Source of the DNA: Verticillium longisporum
Lineage: Eukaryota; Ascomycota; Sordariomycetes; Glomerellales; Plectosphaerellaceae
Direction of reading: 5' to 3'
DNA length: 64,000 nucleotides
Assembly (NCBI GenBank): GCA_019188255.1
Contig: JAETXT010000002.1
Location: 2,480,001-2,544,000, forward strand
Shown here: in pieces, positions 11,918-22,278 of the stretch
Position numbering within the stretch: the stretch's first letter is position 1
Layout of the letters: each line of letters begins with the position of its first letter
Notes under the pieces: generated by a model
The model's input: the letters and a program-made list of their open reading frames with translations, nothing else
What the model was told of the DNA's origin: nothing
Database searches by the model: none
Made by a program: the position numbers and the translations under genes

Positions 11918-14443
11918 GCAGTTATTTCCCTGTGATGCTCAAGGATGGGAATGTCACGGCATCCGGATTTCTTTGTGTTGGACTTTGCCTGCGGAATCGC
12001 CGTGCCTATGGGCAGCGATAGGATAGATGGAACGGATTCCAACAACACTGTCGTCTCACTTGAGATGGCCTGTCATTACAGCTGCAGGACACTTTCCGAT
12101 GTATGGACTCTTCCCTTCTTCTCTTCCGTTCTTGACGGCTTCTCGAACGTCCACCCCACGCTAGAACAAGGCGGGAGTGGGGACGCAGTCGGCTGGGACA
12201 TATTACCTCGCATCTTCGTCGCGAAAGCCCCACGGTTCTGAGGTCATGAGTCCCGGGAGAATAGCTGGGCGCTATTCCACGACTCAGAATGCGTCTGAAC
12301 TACTTTCAGGATGAGACGCCTTGCATGGACAGCAGGCATAGCACTGGTCAAACTCATCTGTTGATGCTCCTTCGTTCTCTCTCGGCGTGTCCATCCATGA
12401 CGTCTTATGCAGGCTCCATGCTCTGATAGCCCCTCGTGACCCGTGACAGTGAGATAACGGTGATGACTAGAAGCAGCCATGAATGCCATTGTTCTGCACA
12501 TGATGTGCCGTGACATGCGGCGGGTGCGGGGGTGGTAGGGGCATATCTCGGGGGGGCAGGTTCCATATTGCCTTTGCTGGTGATGGGCGCGGAGGTCAAC
12601 ACTGGTACCGGGGTTTGGTGACCCACGGTTTGGCATATTGCCCTCCGTTTACTCATAAGAAGGACATGTGGACAACCGTTGTGCGGCGTTCGCACGGCCA
12701 TCGATACGTCTGAGCTTCCGTTCCGTCGGGTCCGGGATCAGCATCACGCGAACTGGCATGGGAGTGTTGATCAAGCAGAGGTGGGTGATTTGGGAAAGAG
12801 GGTGTGCAGTTGGGGGACAAGTGCCGGGGTTCTAGCACCTCAAGGTACGGATTCAAGTCTCATGATCGATGCATCGCATGGTTGATCGCCATGATGTGTA
12901 TCTGCGATAGTGTACGTTGTCGCGTAGGCCCAACCAAAAGCCTATCTTTCAATGTCAGCGTGAGGCCGTATCTCGGCCGCCATTTCTGATCAGGATAATC
13001 CTCGGTCGAGCGGGACGAGGCAGGCTCCCAGTCTTCAGATGACGCGCATGGAGATGGATTGGTCTCCTAGTTTCCTCTACCGACCTACAGGTAGCTTGTG
13101 AGTAGAGTGCCTGGCGGTGCTATTTTCCACCAAGAGCGACCCCTCATACCGACCCAGAGATCGTCTGTACCGTCGCCCTTTCAGGGACATGGTGTTTCGC
13201 ACCCATCCGAGGCCTGTGATTTGGAAGCGTGTGGGCAGAAACGACGTGTCAGAAACGTGACTGTCAGGATGCTGCTGCATGTTTATGATGGCTGCTCCAT
13301 GCCATGGCGAGATCAAGACTGTATACAGCGTGCCTAGTCACACGCCCTTCGCAGGGGTCCCACCGTTTTGCTCCCTGGTGATGTGATGAGTTTGCATGCG
13401 ATAAATTTGGAAGCGACTATTCTCGATAAAGAACGACCAGTTTTCCATGTCGATCCCGTGCTGGGGGTTCAAAGGGTCACTGCCAAGTGGGATTGAGCCG
13501 CAGGGCTGCCATACTGCCCGCTCGTGGTCATCATGGTGTTCGGAAAGATACCGGACAAGAGAGCTCAGAGTTGGGTATCGAGGAGTGGCGCGGCCCGTAG
13601 TGCTGTTGTGAAAACACAGAGAAATCAAAATTTTGTTGCTGATACTGTGCTCAAAGGACCAGAAATGTGTCCTAAAGGTTTACTGAAGAATCGGCTTCTT
13701 GTTCTGACCTTGGACATGGATCATATGGCATGGTGAAGGAAGTGCTATCGCAGGTTCCTGGTAAGATGCCTTACATAAAGGTACCTTAGGTACCAAAGTA
13801 GTGTAAGTTTGATTACCTAAGGTAAGGCCAGGTAAGGCAGGTCCATCAGCACGCGCCATGATAATGACTTCAGGCTCTGGGCTCTCGAAGCAACCCCAGA
13901 GAAGCGCGGCAAAGCTTCCTGACGTCAACTGGGCAAGATGGAGACCACGATGAAACTCTACCCACAGCAGGACAGAACATCGCGGTGAAAGGTCGAGTTC
14001 TAGGCCTGGCGACTTGGCGTTAGGCTCAGGGGCGCTGTGTGCCTACCCCGGAGCATGCTCTAAAAATGACCTTGCATGGTGGGTCCCCCAATGCGCTCCT
14101 CTTCAGCAGCGCAGCAGCAAAGGGGCTCGCGCAACTTCTGGCCTCCATCAGACAGACATCCTGCCAGCAAACATCAGCCTCAATTCCCGTCCAGCAGGTG
14201 CGTGATCCTGAGCTTGAGGCCGCCAAGAAGACGGACAACCGACGAAGCACAGCACAGCGAAGCCTGATTCTGGCTGTGACCGCGCCTTGCGTGACCCGCA
14301 TCTGTCCGTAGCCGCACAAGAGCTCACGCTAGCTCGCTCAGCCAAAATCGACCCGACATCTTGACTTCGCATCGCGAGGCATCGCCGGCTGCCTGGCCGC
14401 GCACCTACACAGGCCAGAGAGTCGCAGCACCAGGTGATGGAGC
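11918..14443. other. Intergenic region
   Basis: About 2.5 kb between the beta-glucosidase and the metallophosphoesterase. No gene is recognised. It holds an inverted repeat at 13782-13824; nothing else stands out. Open frames around 14026-14440 lie in the leader of the next gene. Confidence 0.5.
13768..13842. repeat. 11-bp perfect inverted repeat within a TACCT/AGGTA cluster
   Basis: TACCTTAGGTA at 13782-13792 is mirrored by TACCTAAGGTA at 13814-13824, a perfect 11-bp inverted repeat with a 21-nt spacer. Flanking GCCTTAC (13768-13774) and GTAAGGC (13822-13828) extend the symmetry partly. It belongs to the same motif family as 5742-5767 and 18928-18957. Confidence 0.65.
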
Positions 14444-16654
14444 ATGGCTCCCTCGTATAGCAATGGCTTTGGGCCAAACACAGGATACCTCCCGCGGGTG
14501 CGACGCAACAACAGCGTCGCCGCCAACTGCCGACACCTCCTCGCTGGTGCCCTCCAAGCGCTGCAGCAATCGGTCAAGGCTTTGCGAAACAACCGGTCCG
14601 GCCTGCTGGCCAACCTTCTCACACGAGCCGCGTGGCAGGTCAGGATGAACCTGACAGCGCGCCGCCTCCTCAGCTTCCCCCACTTGCTGGTGGGCTTCTT
14701 TGTGCTGCTCATGTTGTGGGGAGAATACTGGGTGTTTGACAGCCGCGTCGCCAGTTGCAGATGGGACAAGTGGGAGAAATGGGTAAGTCGCTCTGTGCAT
14801 ACCTGGCCGCCCAGATGAGGAGAGCCTTCGAGACTGATGCCGCCCGTGTTGCAGCCAGCAGGAGCTACCCCTCACCACCTCATCTTCGTCGCCGACCCCC
14901 AGCTCATCGATCCGCACTCCTACCCTGATCGGCCGTGGCTTCTGTCAGAGCTCACCGTGCTCATCACAGACAACTACTTGCGCAAGGGCTACAGACAGCT
15001 GCGAAACCAGCTGCAGCCCGACTCGGTCTTCTTCCTCGGCGATCTGTTCGACGGCGGCCGGGAATGGAAGACGGCCGTGGGCGATTTCAGCGATCCTAGG
15101 TGGGCGGCGGGCCACCGACCCAAGAGCGAGCAGAAGCACGTCAAAACGTGGAACAAGAAGTACGGAGAAGGGTTCTGGCTGAAGGAATATGCGCGCTTCA
15201 GCGACATGTTCATCAAGGACTGGAACACCGGTGGGGAGCAGCCCGGTCCCTGGCAGAGGGGGCGGAAGCTCGTCGCCGGGCTGCCAGGCAACCACGATCT
15301 GGGATTCGGCGACGAGATCAAGATCCCCGTGCGCGACCGCTTCAGCGCCTTCTTTGGTGACGGCAACCGAGTCGACGTCATTGGCAACCATACGATCGTT
15401 TCCGTCGATACTGTCTCGCTGAGCGCGGACTCATCCGACGCCCTCACTCGGGCCGACCTGAAGTCCATCTACGAACCCGCAAACATTTTCCTCCAGAATG
15501 TTCAGTCATTGAAGCAAAAGGCGGTTGAGAAGGAGCTCCGATTCTGGCGCGGTGAGGTCGGCGAGGTCGCCTTCAAGCATGAGGTCGAAGACGTCTCCCG
15601 GCCGAATCTCGACAACGTTCCGCACCTCAACCCCGACAAGGCCAACGGCGACTTCCCCACCATTCTTCTCTCCCATGTTCCGCTCTACAGGGACCCCGGC
15701 ACGCCTTGTGGCCCCCTTAGGGAGCACTGGCCCCCGCTGCCGAAGCCTGCCGGGCTGACGGAGCCCGTGAAGCCGGATCACCGCAACGCGATCTCCGTCT
15801 CGAGGGGCTACCAGTACCAGAACGTGCTGAGCGAGGAGGACTCGGTCAAGCTCGTCAAGAGCATCGGAAATGTCGTCCATGCCTTCTCGGGCGACGATCA
15901 CGACTACTGCGAGGTCGTCCACTCCGACAGCAAGAACAAGGTGCGCGAGATCACCGTCAAGAGCTTGAACATGGCCATGGGTGTGCCCACGCCCGGCTTC
16001 GTCATGGTCAGCCTCTTCAACCCCGTGGACGACCACGGAAAGCCGCTCCCCGGCTCGCCACTGCAGACACTGCAGACGCACCTTTGCCACCTGCCGAACC
16101 AGATCTCGACCTTCATCAAGTACGCCGTCTTTGGCGTCGTCTGCCTCGCGGCCATCGTCGTCCGCGCCCTCCTCATGCCCGTCATGGGCTTCACCCCCTT
16201 TACCCTCGCCGCAGACCAGAGCCCCGGCGCCGGCGGCCTACTGCCCACCTACAAGGACAAGGTCGAGGACGACGGCTACTATGCCCACCACAACTCGACC
16301 ACGGCCGCCTCCGGCTCCTCGCAATACCGTTCCTCCCGCCTCCGCAGCTCGTCCCTGACGTCCTCCGCCAACGGCTTCGGCAGTGGCGGCGCCGCGCGCG
16401 CAGGCTCGACAGGCCGCCACAAGCACCACGGCAAGAAGTGGGGCTGGGCCGAGAAGAGCGGTCCGCGCATCGACATATACAGGGACGACCTCTACGACAG
16501 CGGCAAGTCGCGCTCGCTCGGCTCGTCGTGGCGTGCCGCGTCGGCTCGGCCGCGGACGTCGCTCGGGCTGATGGGCCGCGAGGTGCTGGCGTGCGTGTGG
16601 CGCGTCGCGTGGATGGTTTTGCTGTTCTGGGCGTATCTGGCGCGCAAGGGCTGA
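14444..16654 (+). CDS. Cdc1/Ted1-family metallophosphoesterase (GPI-glycan remodelling)
   Basis: Members of this family are Mn-dependent phosphoesterases of the ER/Golgi that remove ethanolamine-phosphate from mannose of GPI anchors (yeast Cdc1 and Ted1, animal PGAP5). Two exons, 14444-14782 and 14855-16654 (intron GTAAGT..GCAG), give 712 residues. A membrane span sits at about residues 75-97 (FPHLLVGFFVLLMLWGEY). Metal-binding motifs follow in order: FVADPQLIDPH (about 124-134), FLGDLFDGGREW (about 173), GNHDLGFGDE (about 258), LSHVPLYRDPG, and GDDHDYCE (about 459). A second span is at about 535-558. A Ser-rich, basic stretch follows, and a last hydrophobic helix ends at YLARKG. The frame is intact throughout. 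Which of the two yeast paralogues it matches best cannot be decided by eye. Confidence 0.9.
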
Positions 16655-17233
16655 GTGAGCAAGTCATGTCCGCATTTTTGTTGTTCTAAAGACATTGGAC
16701 GGCCACAGTCCGTCCCGGAGGGATAGCAGAGTGAGAGTGATGGCATGGTACGGTTGGACGTGAAGTGGAATATTCCACATATAGAGGGGCCAGGATAGAC
16801 TTGGCTCCCGACCCTGTATATAGCGGGTCGAAATGGTCTCTTATTGTATCATATCTGTAATGAATGGCTGAGGCAGCCTGCTGGATAATGCTACTGGTTG
16901 TAACCGAGTCTCGCCTTGGGGGTACTTGATGATATCTTCTTGGGGTTGAGCAACTAGGTCAAGCAACTTAAAGCATGAGACTTCCTGCGCGAGCTCGACA
17001 AAGACAGGGCTGTAACAACTCCCTGTATTTTTACTGGACTTGATAAAGTCTCCTTTGCAACCAGGTGTGGTTAATACAACGCCAACGCCGGTCACCGTAA
17101 ACTCGGCAACAAGTGTGCGTACAACAACGTGCCCTTTTCCAGACATAGCAATTCGTAAAGCACAAGACAACTGTCCGATCATCTTCCTCGATACCGCAAT
17201 CCCTCCTCCAGTCGCTCGCGCACTCTACAGCCT
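16655..17233. other. Convergent intergenic region
   Basis: Space between the ends of two convergent genes. It probably contains both 3' untranslated regions. No gene or repeat is seen. Confidence 0.5.
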
Positions 17234-18328
17234 TCAAATCCTCATTCTCTTGTCGGAATGGGCGTCGGCGGGCTCGTCGACTTCGTCGACTTCGGATCTC
17301 TGACGTTTTCTGCTTTGCATATTCATACTGGCCCAATCCACATTCTCGTTCTCGTTGTAGTCGTCATAAGAAAACATTGCCTCGCTGTCTTGCGTGCGTT
17401 CACCATAAGGAGGCACAGAATGGCTGTCATTGCCATACTCGCCGCGACGGGCTCGGGTTTCGAGGCCGATCCTCGTCGAGCCCGAGGATGTTGTTCGATC
17501 TAGCTCGTACGTAAGCCACGTGGGCCAGCCTCGGCGGGACTCGTGACTAAATTGATCAGTATCAGGCCCCGTATGTCGGGCACGCCAGGCGCGACCGGCC
17601 ATAACCTCTCTTGAAGATCCATGAATATGTGGTGTGTAGTCGGTTTGATAGAGGCTTTGTCCGCTGGGGAGTCTCTCCTGAGACGAACGGTAGGATGAGG
17701 ACGCATTCAAGGCGGCTTCATGGTGCTGTGACACTTGTTGTCGGAGCCGCTCTTTCTTTTCGCGGCGCGATCCCTTTAGGCGGGTTTGGGCAACTGAGCT
17801 GACGTTCCTACCACCACCCGACCTGCTTCGCTGAGCATTTTCGCCTGCATTCTATGCAGAAGCGGCCTTCCCCATGATTTGGGCTAGCTCTATGGTTGGC
17901 GGAAGGGAGGCAGTGAACTTGCCGTCCCACTCGCTGATCCGTACATTCACAGGGACGCCGCCTTCCGAAATGACGTTGCCGCTGACACGCCGTATCGTAA
18001 CTGCCTGGGCCGAAGAGTTGTTCGAGTGCACACGAACCAGGTCTGAGTCGACATTTTGCACGACGACGATACCTTCTTTGAACACGACATTGGAAGCCAC
18101 GGTCATTCGAGAGCCGCGCACAGATATAGGCATCGGCAGATGCTTCTCAAGGTGCGTCGTGTGTAATATGTAGACGTTTCCTGCTACGTTGTCGACGGTG
18201 ATGGTGGATGCATCAGCACCAACGACTTGATCGGGATTGCAGTTGTAGAACAAGAAAACGGATCCCTCGATGTTTTTGATCGAAAGTTGCTTGTTGGTAA
18301 CACTCAAGTCCTGGACTTTGCTAGCCAT
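17234..18328 (-). CDS. Unknown beta-rich protein; frame continues past an in-frame TAG
   Basis: From the ATG at 18328 a 158-residue frame (MASKVQDLSV...) ends at TAG 17854-17852. The same frame then stays open for about 206 more codons to the stop at 17234. The first part alternates hydrophobic and polar residues (STITVDNVAGNVYILHTTH, VSGNVISEGGVPVNVRI), suggesting a beta-rich, perhaps beta-helical fold; I recognise no family. The second part is polar and disordered-looking, with a basic stretch (LKGSRREKKERLRQQ) and a basic/acidic end (SRKRQRSEVDEVDE), resembling nuclear-localisation sequence. A donor-like GTGAAT at 17950-17945 and the TAG itself as acceptor would define a 99-nt intron that keeps the frame and deletes the stop. 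Alternatives are two genes, a nonsense mutation or error, or stop-codon readthrough. Existence of a gene is likely; its 3' limit is open. Confidence 0.55.
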
Positions 18329-19366
18329 TGTGGTTGACTCTTCAGCGTAACAGCTGAGGAGAGAGCTTGCCGATTATGGAGAAGAAGAAAAGAATGGAAG
18401 ATTGTTCGTAGAGCCCTGAGAGATTTGGGGCCGAGGAACCACTGAATGAGCGAGACGGTGTTCGTGATCTGGACAGAGTGCCGGTGCTTAAACAGCGTTC
18501 CAGAGCACCAGAGGTTCGTCGAAGCTGACTGAAGAAAAGAAGGATGAAACGATCGTACAGCATTCAAAGTCTTGACTTATTCGCTCGAGCGGCTTGCAGT
18601 GATTTTTGACAGTCTACTCTCAGCATTGTGTGAAAACAAAACATGAATCTGAGAGAGGGTTGAGGTGGTTGAAGCTGGCAGAGATGAGGAAGTAACTACA
18701 CCTGGAGATGTTGGGGTGTAGATGGAGGCTTGACTTGCGTACCCAGGCAGGTAGAAAGCTTCAGAAGGGGGTATTTAGTAGCAGCGAAGATAGAAGGAAG
18801 GGGCGGCTTGGGTGGTTAGATGTGCCTGCTCTTCTTGAAACGGATGGAAAGAGCAAGTTGATGATTCCATCCGCTGTTGCCCGCTATCCACCTCACTTGC
18901 CCTGATAGTTTTGCTCCGGCTGTCGTTCTACCTAGGTACTTTATCTAGGTATCTAATTAGTAAAACCCCAGCTGCATGCCTATCGTTCTTTGGCTTACAT
19001 TTCAGGGCTTACCTTCCTTGGGTGTCAACGTCTAGAGATCAAGAGTGATGCGACTACACCATCGCGAACCCAAGCAATGGAGAACGTATAGCTGACTGGA
19101 CGCATCTCTCCAGACTTTGCTGAGAACCTCAGACATTTGATCCTTACGTCCGATCCACTTCTAGCTCCAACAGGTCAGTCTAGCCAAAGGATGCCGAGAA
19201 GAAGTCTCTTCCCCTTGCCAGACGTCACTTGGCCATCTCGCGCTGCCACGCGTTAATAAAAAGGGGGTATCAGTTATTACTAGCATGGTATCTTATCCTC
19301 CACATTTTCCAGCCCGTATAGCTCAGGCCCACGACATTACACGCCTCACAAGGGCGCACCACCAGC
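18329..19366. other. Intergenic region
   Basis: No gene is recognised. It should contain the promoter of the minus-strand gene that starts at 18328 and the 3' region of the one ending at 19367. It includes a TACCTAGGTA-type cluster at 18928-18957. Confidence 0.5.
18928..18957. repeat. TACCTAGGTA-type palindromic micro-repeat
   Basis: The stretch reads ctacctaggtactttatcta followed by ggtatcta, holding two CTAGGTA copies (one TACCTAGGTA, one TATCTAGGTA). It matches the element type at 5742-5767. Confidence 0.5.
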
Positions 19367-20698
19367 TCAAGACAGGCTCGCCGCCCGGCTCCTCCGTCGC
19401 CTCTTCGCCTCATCAAGGTCATAGTTGGCATAACGGCACGAACACTGCCCGGCCCCGGCCTCAACGGGGATCACCGCCCCAGACCCCTCGCGACAGCTCG
19501 GCCCCTTTTTGCTGACCTGCTGAATCTCCACCTCCCCAGGCCACTCTCTCCAGTCTGCACCCTCGTCTGTATCGCCCGCATCCGCCATTGACGTCCGCCT
19601 TCTGTCGCCGCCCTTGACCTTGTCAGTCCAGACCACGCCCCTGAAGACAGTGTCGTACGAGCACGTGGCCCCAGTCGCCGTGTGGTTCCCTGGCACGACA
19701 TCTCGGTCCATCTCGATCTCGAACTCGAGCCGCTCGTTTACCGTGTTGCCGTCGCGTAGCATCATGGTCACGTTGCGGAAGCGCAGCGCAAAGGGGTTCT
19801 CTGCGCTCGACACGGTGTAATCCGGTCTGTTGGCGCCTGGGTCAGGCGCGGTGATAGTCCAGAAAAAGATCGCGCCCGCGGCTGAGGGATCCTCGGCGTG
19901 GGTCGTGAAAGGAGGACAGCGCCAGGTAGCCGGGTCGGACGTGCAGTCTGATGACGAAGTCGTCAATGCCGTCTGGAAGGAAAAGGAGCCGGCGGGATAC
20001 GCCGCTGGTGACGCTGGTGACGCTGATGGCTCCGATGCGCCGTTGCTTGCGCTGGGTCTTGTTAGTTACGAAATATAATAGCGGGATAAGCAACCAAGAG
20101 AAGCAAAAGGAAAAAATAACACGTACCCTTTTCGTAAGCCAAGAGCCAACCCAACAGACAGACCGACGATGATCAGAACGAAGAAGAGCATAATCAGGCA
20201 GATACGGCACCACCCTCCCCTGCGCGCAACCCACGCGTTCTCTTTGATCCTCTCTCGCCGCCCCTTTTTCTCCGTCACGGCCTCCCGATCAGGCGAATCC
20301 CAGGCGACGCTGTTCCTCAGCGGGCTCGGCCACAGAGGCTCCTTGCTATGGCGGGGATAGTACGATGGCGGGGGGTACGGTGGAACGTTCTGCTGTTGGA
20401 GCTGCTGAAAAAAGGTGTACGGCTGCGGCTGCTTCTGGGGCGGCGACCCCGTTGCGCTGGTCGAGGCAGAGCGATACCGCGCCGGACGATGGCGTTGGGG
20501 ACGGCGCGGCGTCACGGGCAGGGAGCTCGCACGGCGATGCGGTGGGCGAGATGGCGTATCTTGCGGGTACTGTAGCTGTGGCGCGCCATGTTCGGCGATG
20601 CTGGGCATGCGCCCTATGCCAGGTCGGCCACTGCGTGGGCTCGGCGTGAGGACATACTTGGGCATGTTGAGCCCTTGCTGGGGCGTCGACACGACCAT
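19367..20698 (-). CDS. Single-pass membrane protein with proline-rich N-terminus, unknown function
   Basis: Two exons, 20698-20127 and 20057-19367 (intron GTACGT..AAG, 69 bp), give 420 residues. I chose the ATG at 20698 (MVVSTPQQGLNMPKYV); the frame is open further upstream but contains no earlier ATG. Residues 1 to about 160 are rich in Pro, Ser, Gln and Arg and look disordered. A basic cluster (KKGRRERIKENAW) precedes one membrane span, ICLIMLFFVLIIVGLSVGLALG. This orientation suggests a cytosolic N-terminus and a lumenal or extracellular C-terminus. The C-terminal domain begins with a small Ser/Ala/Pro linker and carries conserved-looking cysteines (SDCTSDPATWRCPPF, ATCSYDTVFRGVVWTD, CSCRYANYDL). 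Similar architecture is, to my knowledge, common in filamentous ascomycetes and usually annotated as hypothetical. Confidence 0.8.
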
Positions 20699-22278
20699 AT
20701 CGTCGGGCCTAAGATTTTTTGGTGGCAAAGGAGGCTTCGTGCGTGACGGCGAGTCACGAGCTCCGTATTATATCAGACGTTCGCTTAAGTTTCCTGGACA
20801 GACAGTATCAAGCCCAGCGTGCCGAGCTTTCTGAGCACACTTCTCAAGACTCGTAAGCTTGGACAAGAGACCCTCCACAGTCGTGCTATGGAGTGATGCC
20901 AACGTCGTTGGCGCTGGGTCAGGTTCAGGTGAGGGACAGGGCTAAGCGCGCGGTACACCCGTCTTGGTGGTGTTGTAATCTGGTGTGGTTTGCTTGGGGT
21001 TGTCTTCCCTCTCGAACATTGGTGTAAAGGACGAAGACGATGGATGAGAACCGAGGGGCAGGTACAGGGCGAAAGAGACTTTCTTTCATGGAAAAGAAAT
21101 AAGTCGTTGTCTCTCTCAAGATGCAGAAGGGGAAGGATAGAGTTGCAAGGCAGGCGAGTGGGGGAGTGTTTGTTGGTTTAAGAGAAGCAGCGGCAGATGC
21201 AGGCAATACTCGCTCCCTCCGCTCCTCTGACGTCGCCCTGGCCATGCCTGCTGCCAATCCATCGTCAAAATGACCCGGGCGCTGCCCGTCTTTGGGCCCG
21301 GTCATCATCGCAGCCTTCTTCGTCTCCGTCTGCTTCTTCTTTGTCGCAGCGTCCGGCACTAGCAATGATTGAAATCCTCTTCTCTTCCTAGAGGCTCGTG
21401 GCGACCTGAGCCCCGCCCGGAGCTTCAGTGATCCAGGTCGGGGGCTTGGGGCGTTTTGCTGGATTGGGAGGCGTCAAGTAGGCGAGAGCAGGGATGTGAG
21501 CTTCAGCGCCAGCTACGCCATTGGGCCACGCGCGCGAAAGAAGCTCTGATCGACAGAAAGGAAGTGAACCCTTCCGCTGCGGGCTGGCGAGATTTCGCGG
21601 CATCATCCCAGGTCCGGGCGGGCAATAGTCTGGTCCATGGCGCGGGCTGTGCGGCGACCGTCATTGGCGCGAACGGTGACGGAGGGGGACTGAATGGTGA
21701 TGCAACCCAGACCTAACTGGGCACTTGGCCGTTGATGGCATGGGATGTATGGGGCGGTCGGTTGCCAGACGTGCGGGTTTCGGTTGTTGGAACAAAGCTC
21801 GCGAGGGCGATGTATTGGGTCATCGGATTTCATCAAGATCCATGTGTCAAGTGCCTGCCGTTGAAACGAAACGGGGGTTCTGCCGAAGACATTGTCTTGC
21901 TTCCGTGGCACCAGGTCTGGGGTTTCTGGGACGAGGGCGGTGTGGTTATTGACGCCATGCGTGCCAGAGCTTGTGGTCTTAAGCATGGCCCAAATGTATT
22001 GGTGCCAGTTCAAGACCGTTTTGCAAAGGGGGCGGAGAGGAAGAGAGAGAGAGAGAGAAGGGGGGGGCGAGCTAAGGGTGGATCAAGATAGCGTGGTCAA
22101 CATAGCAGCCAGGCGGCCATCGCGTGGTTCTTCGATCGTAGCGCCATCCCTAATAACCTTCACGAATCGGTGGCATCGCATCGTGACTCCTTGCTTGATT
22201 GATCGAATGCACATACCCTTCCGCCACCAGTAGGTAAGTAGTCTGACTGTACAAAATTCGTCTTGTGTATGTCCTCGT
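20699..22278. other. Intergenic region
   Basis: About 1.6 kb upstream of one minus-strand gene and downstream of another. No gene is recognised. A GA-rich run lies near 22043-22060. Confidence 0.5.

Noticed and set aside
14405..14917. Long minus-strand frames opposite the Cdc1/Ted1 gene (also 15506-16090 and 16200-16667)
   Set aside because: Antisense shadows of a well-supported coding region with strong GC bias at third positions.
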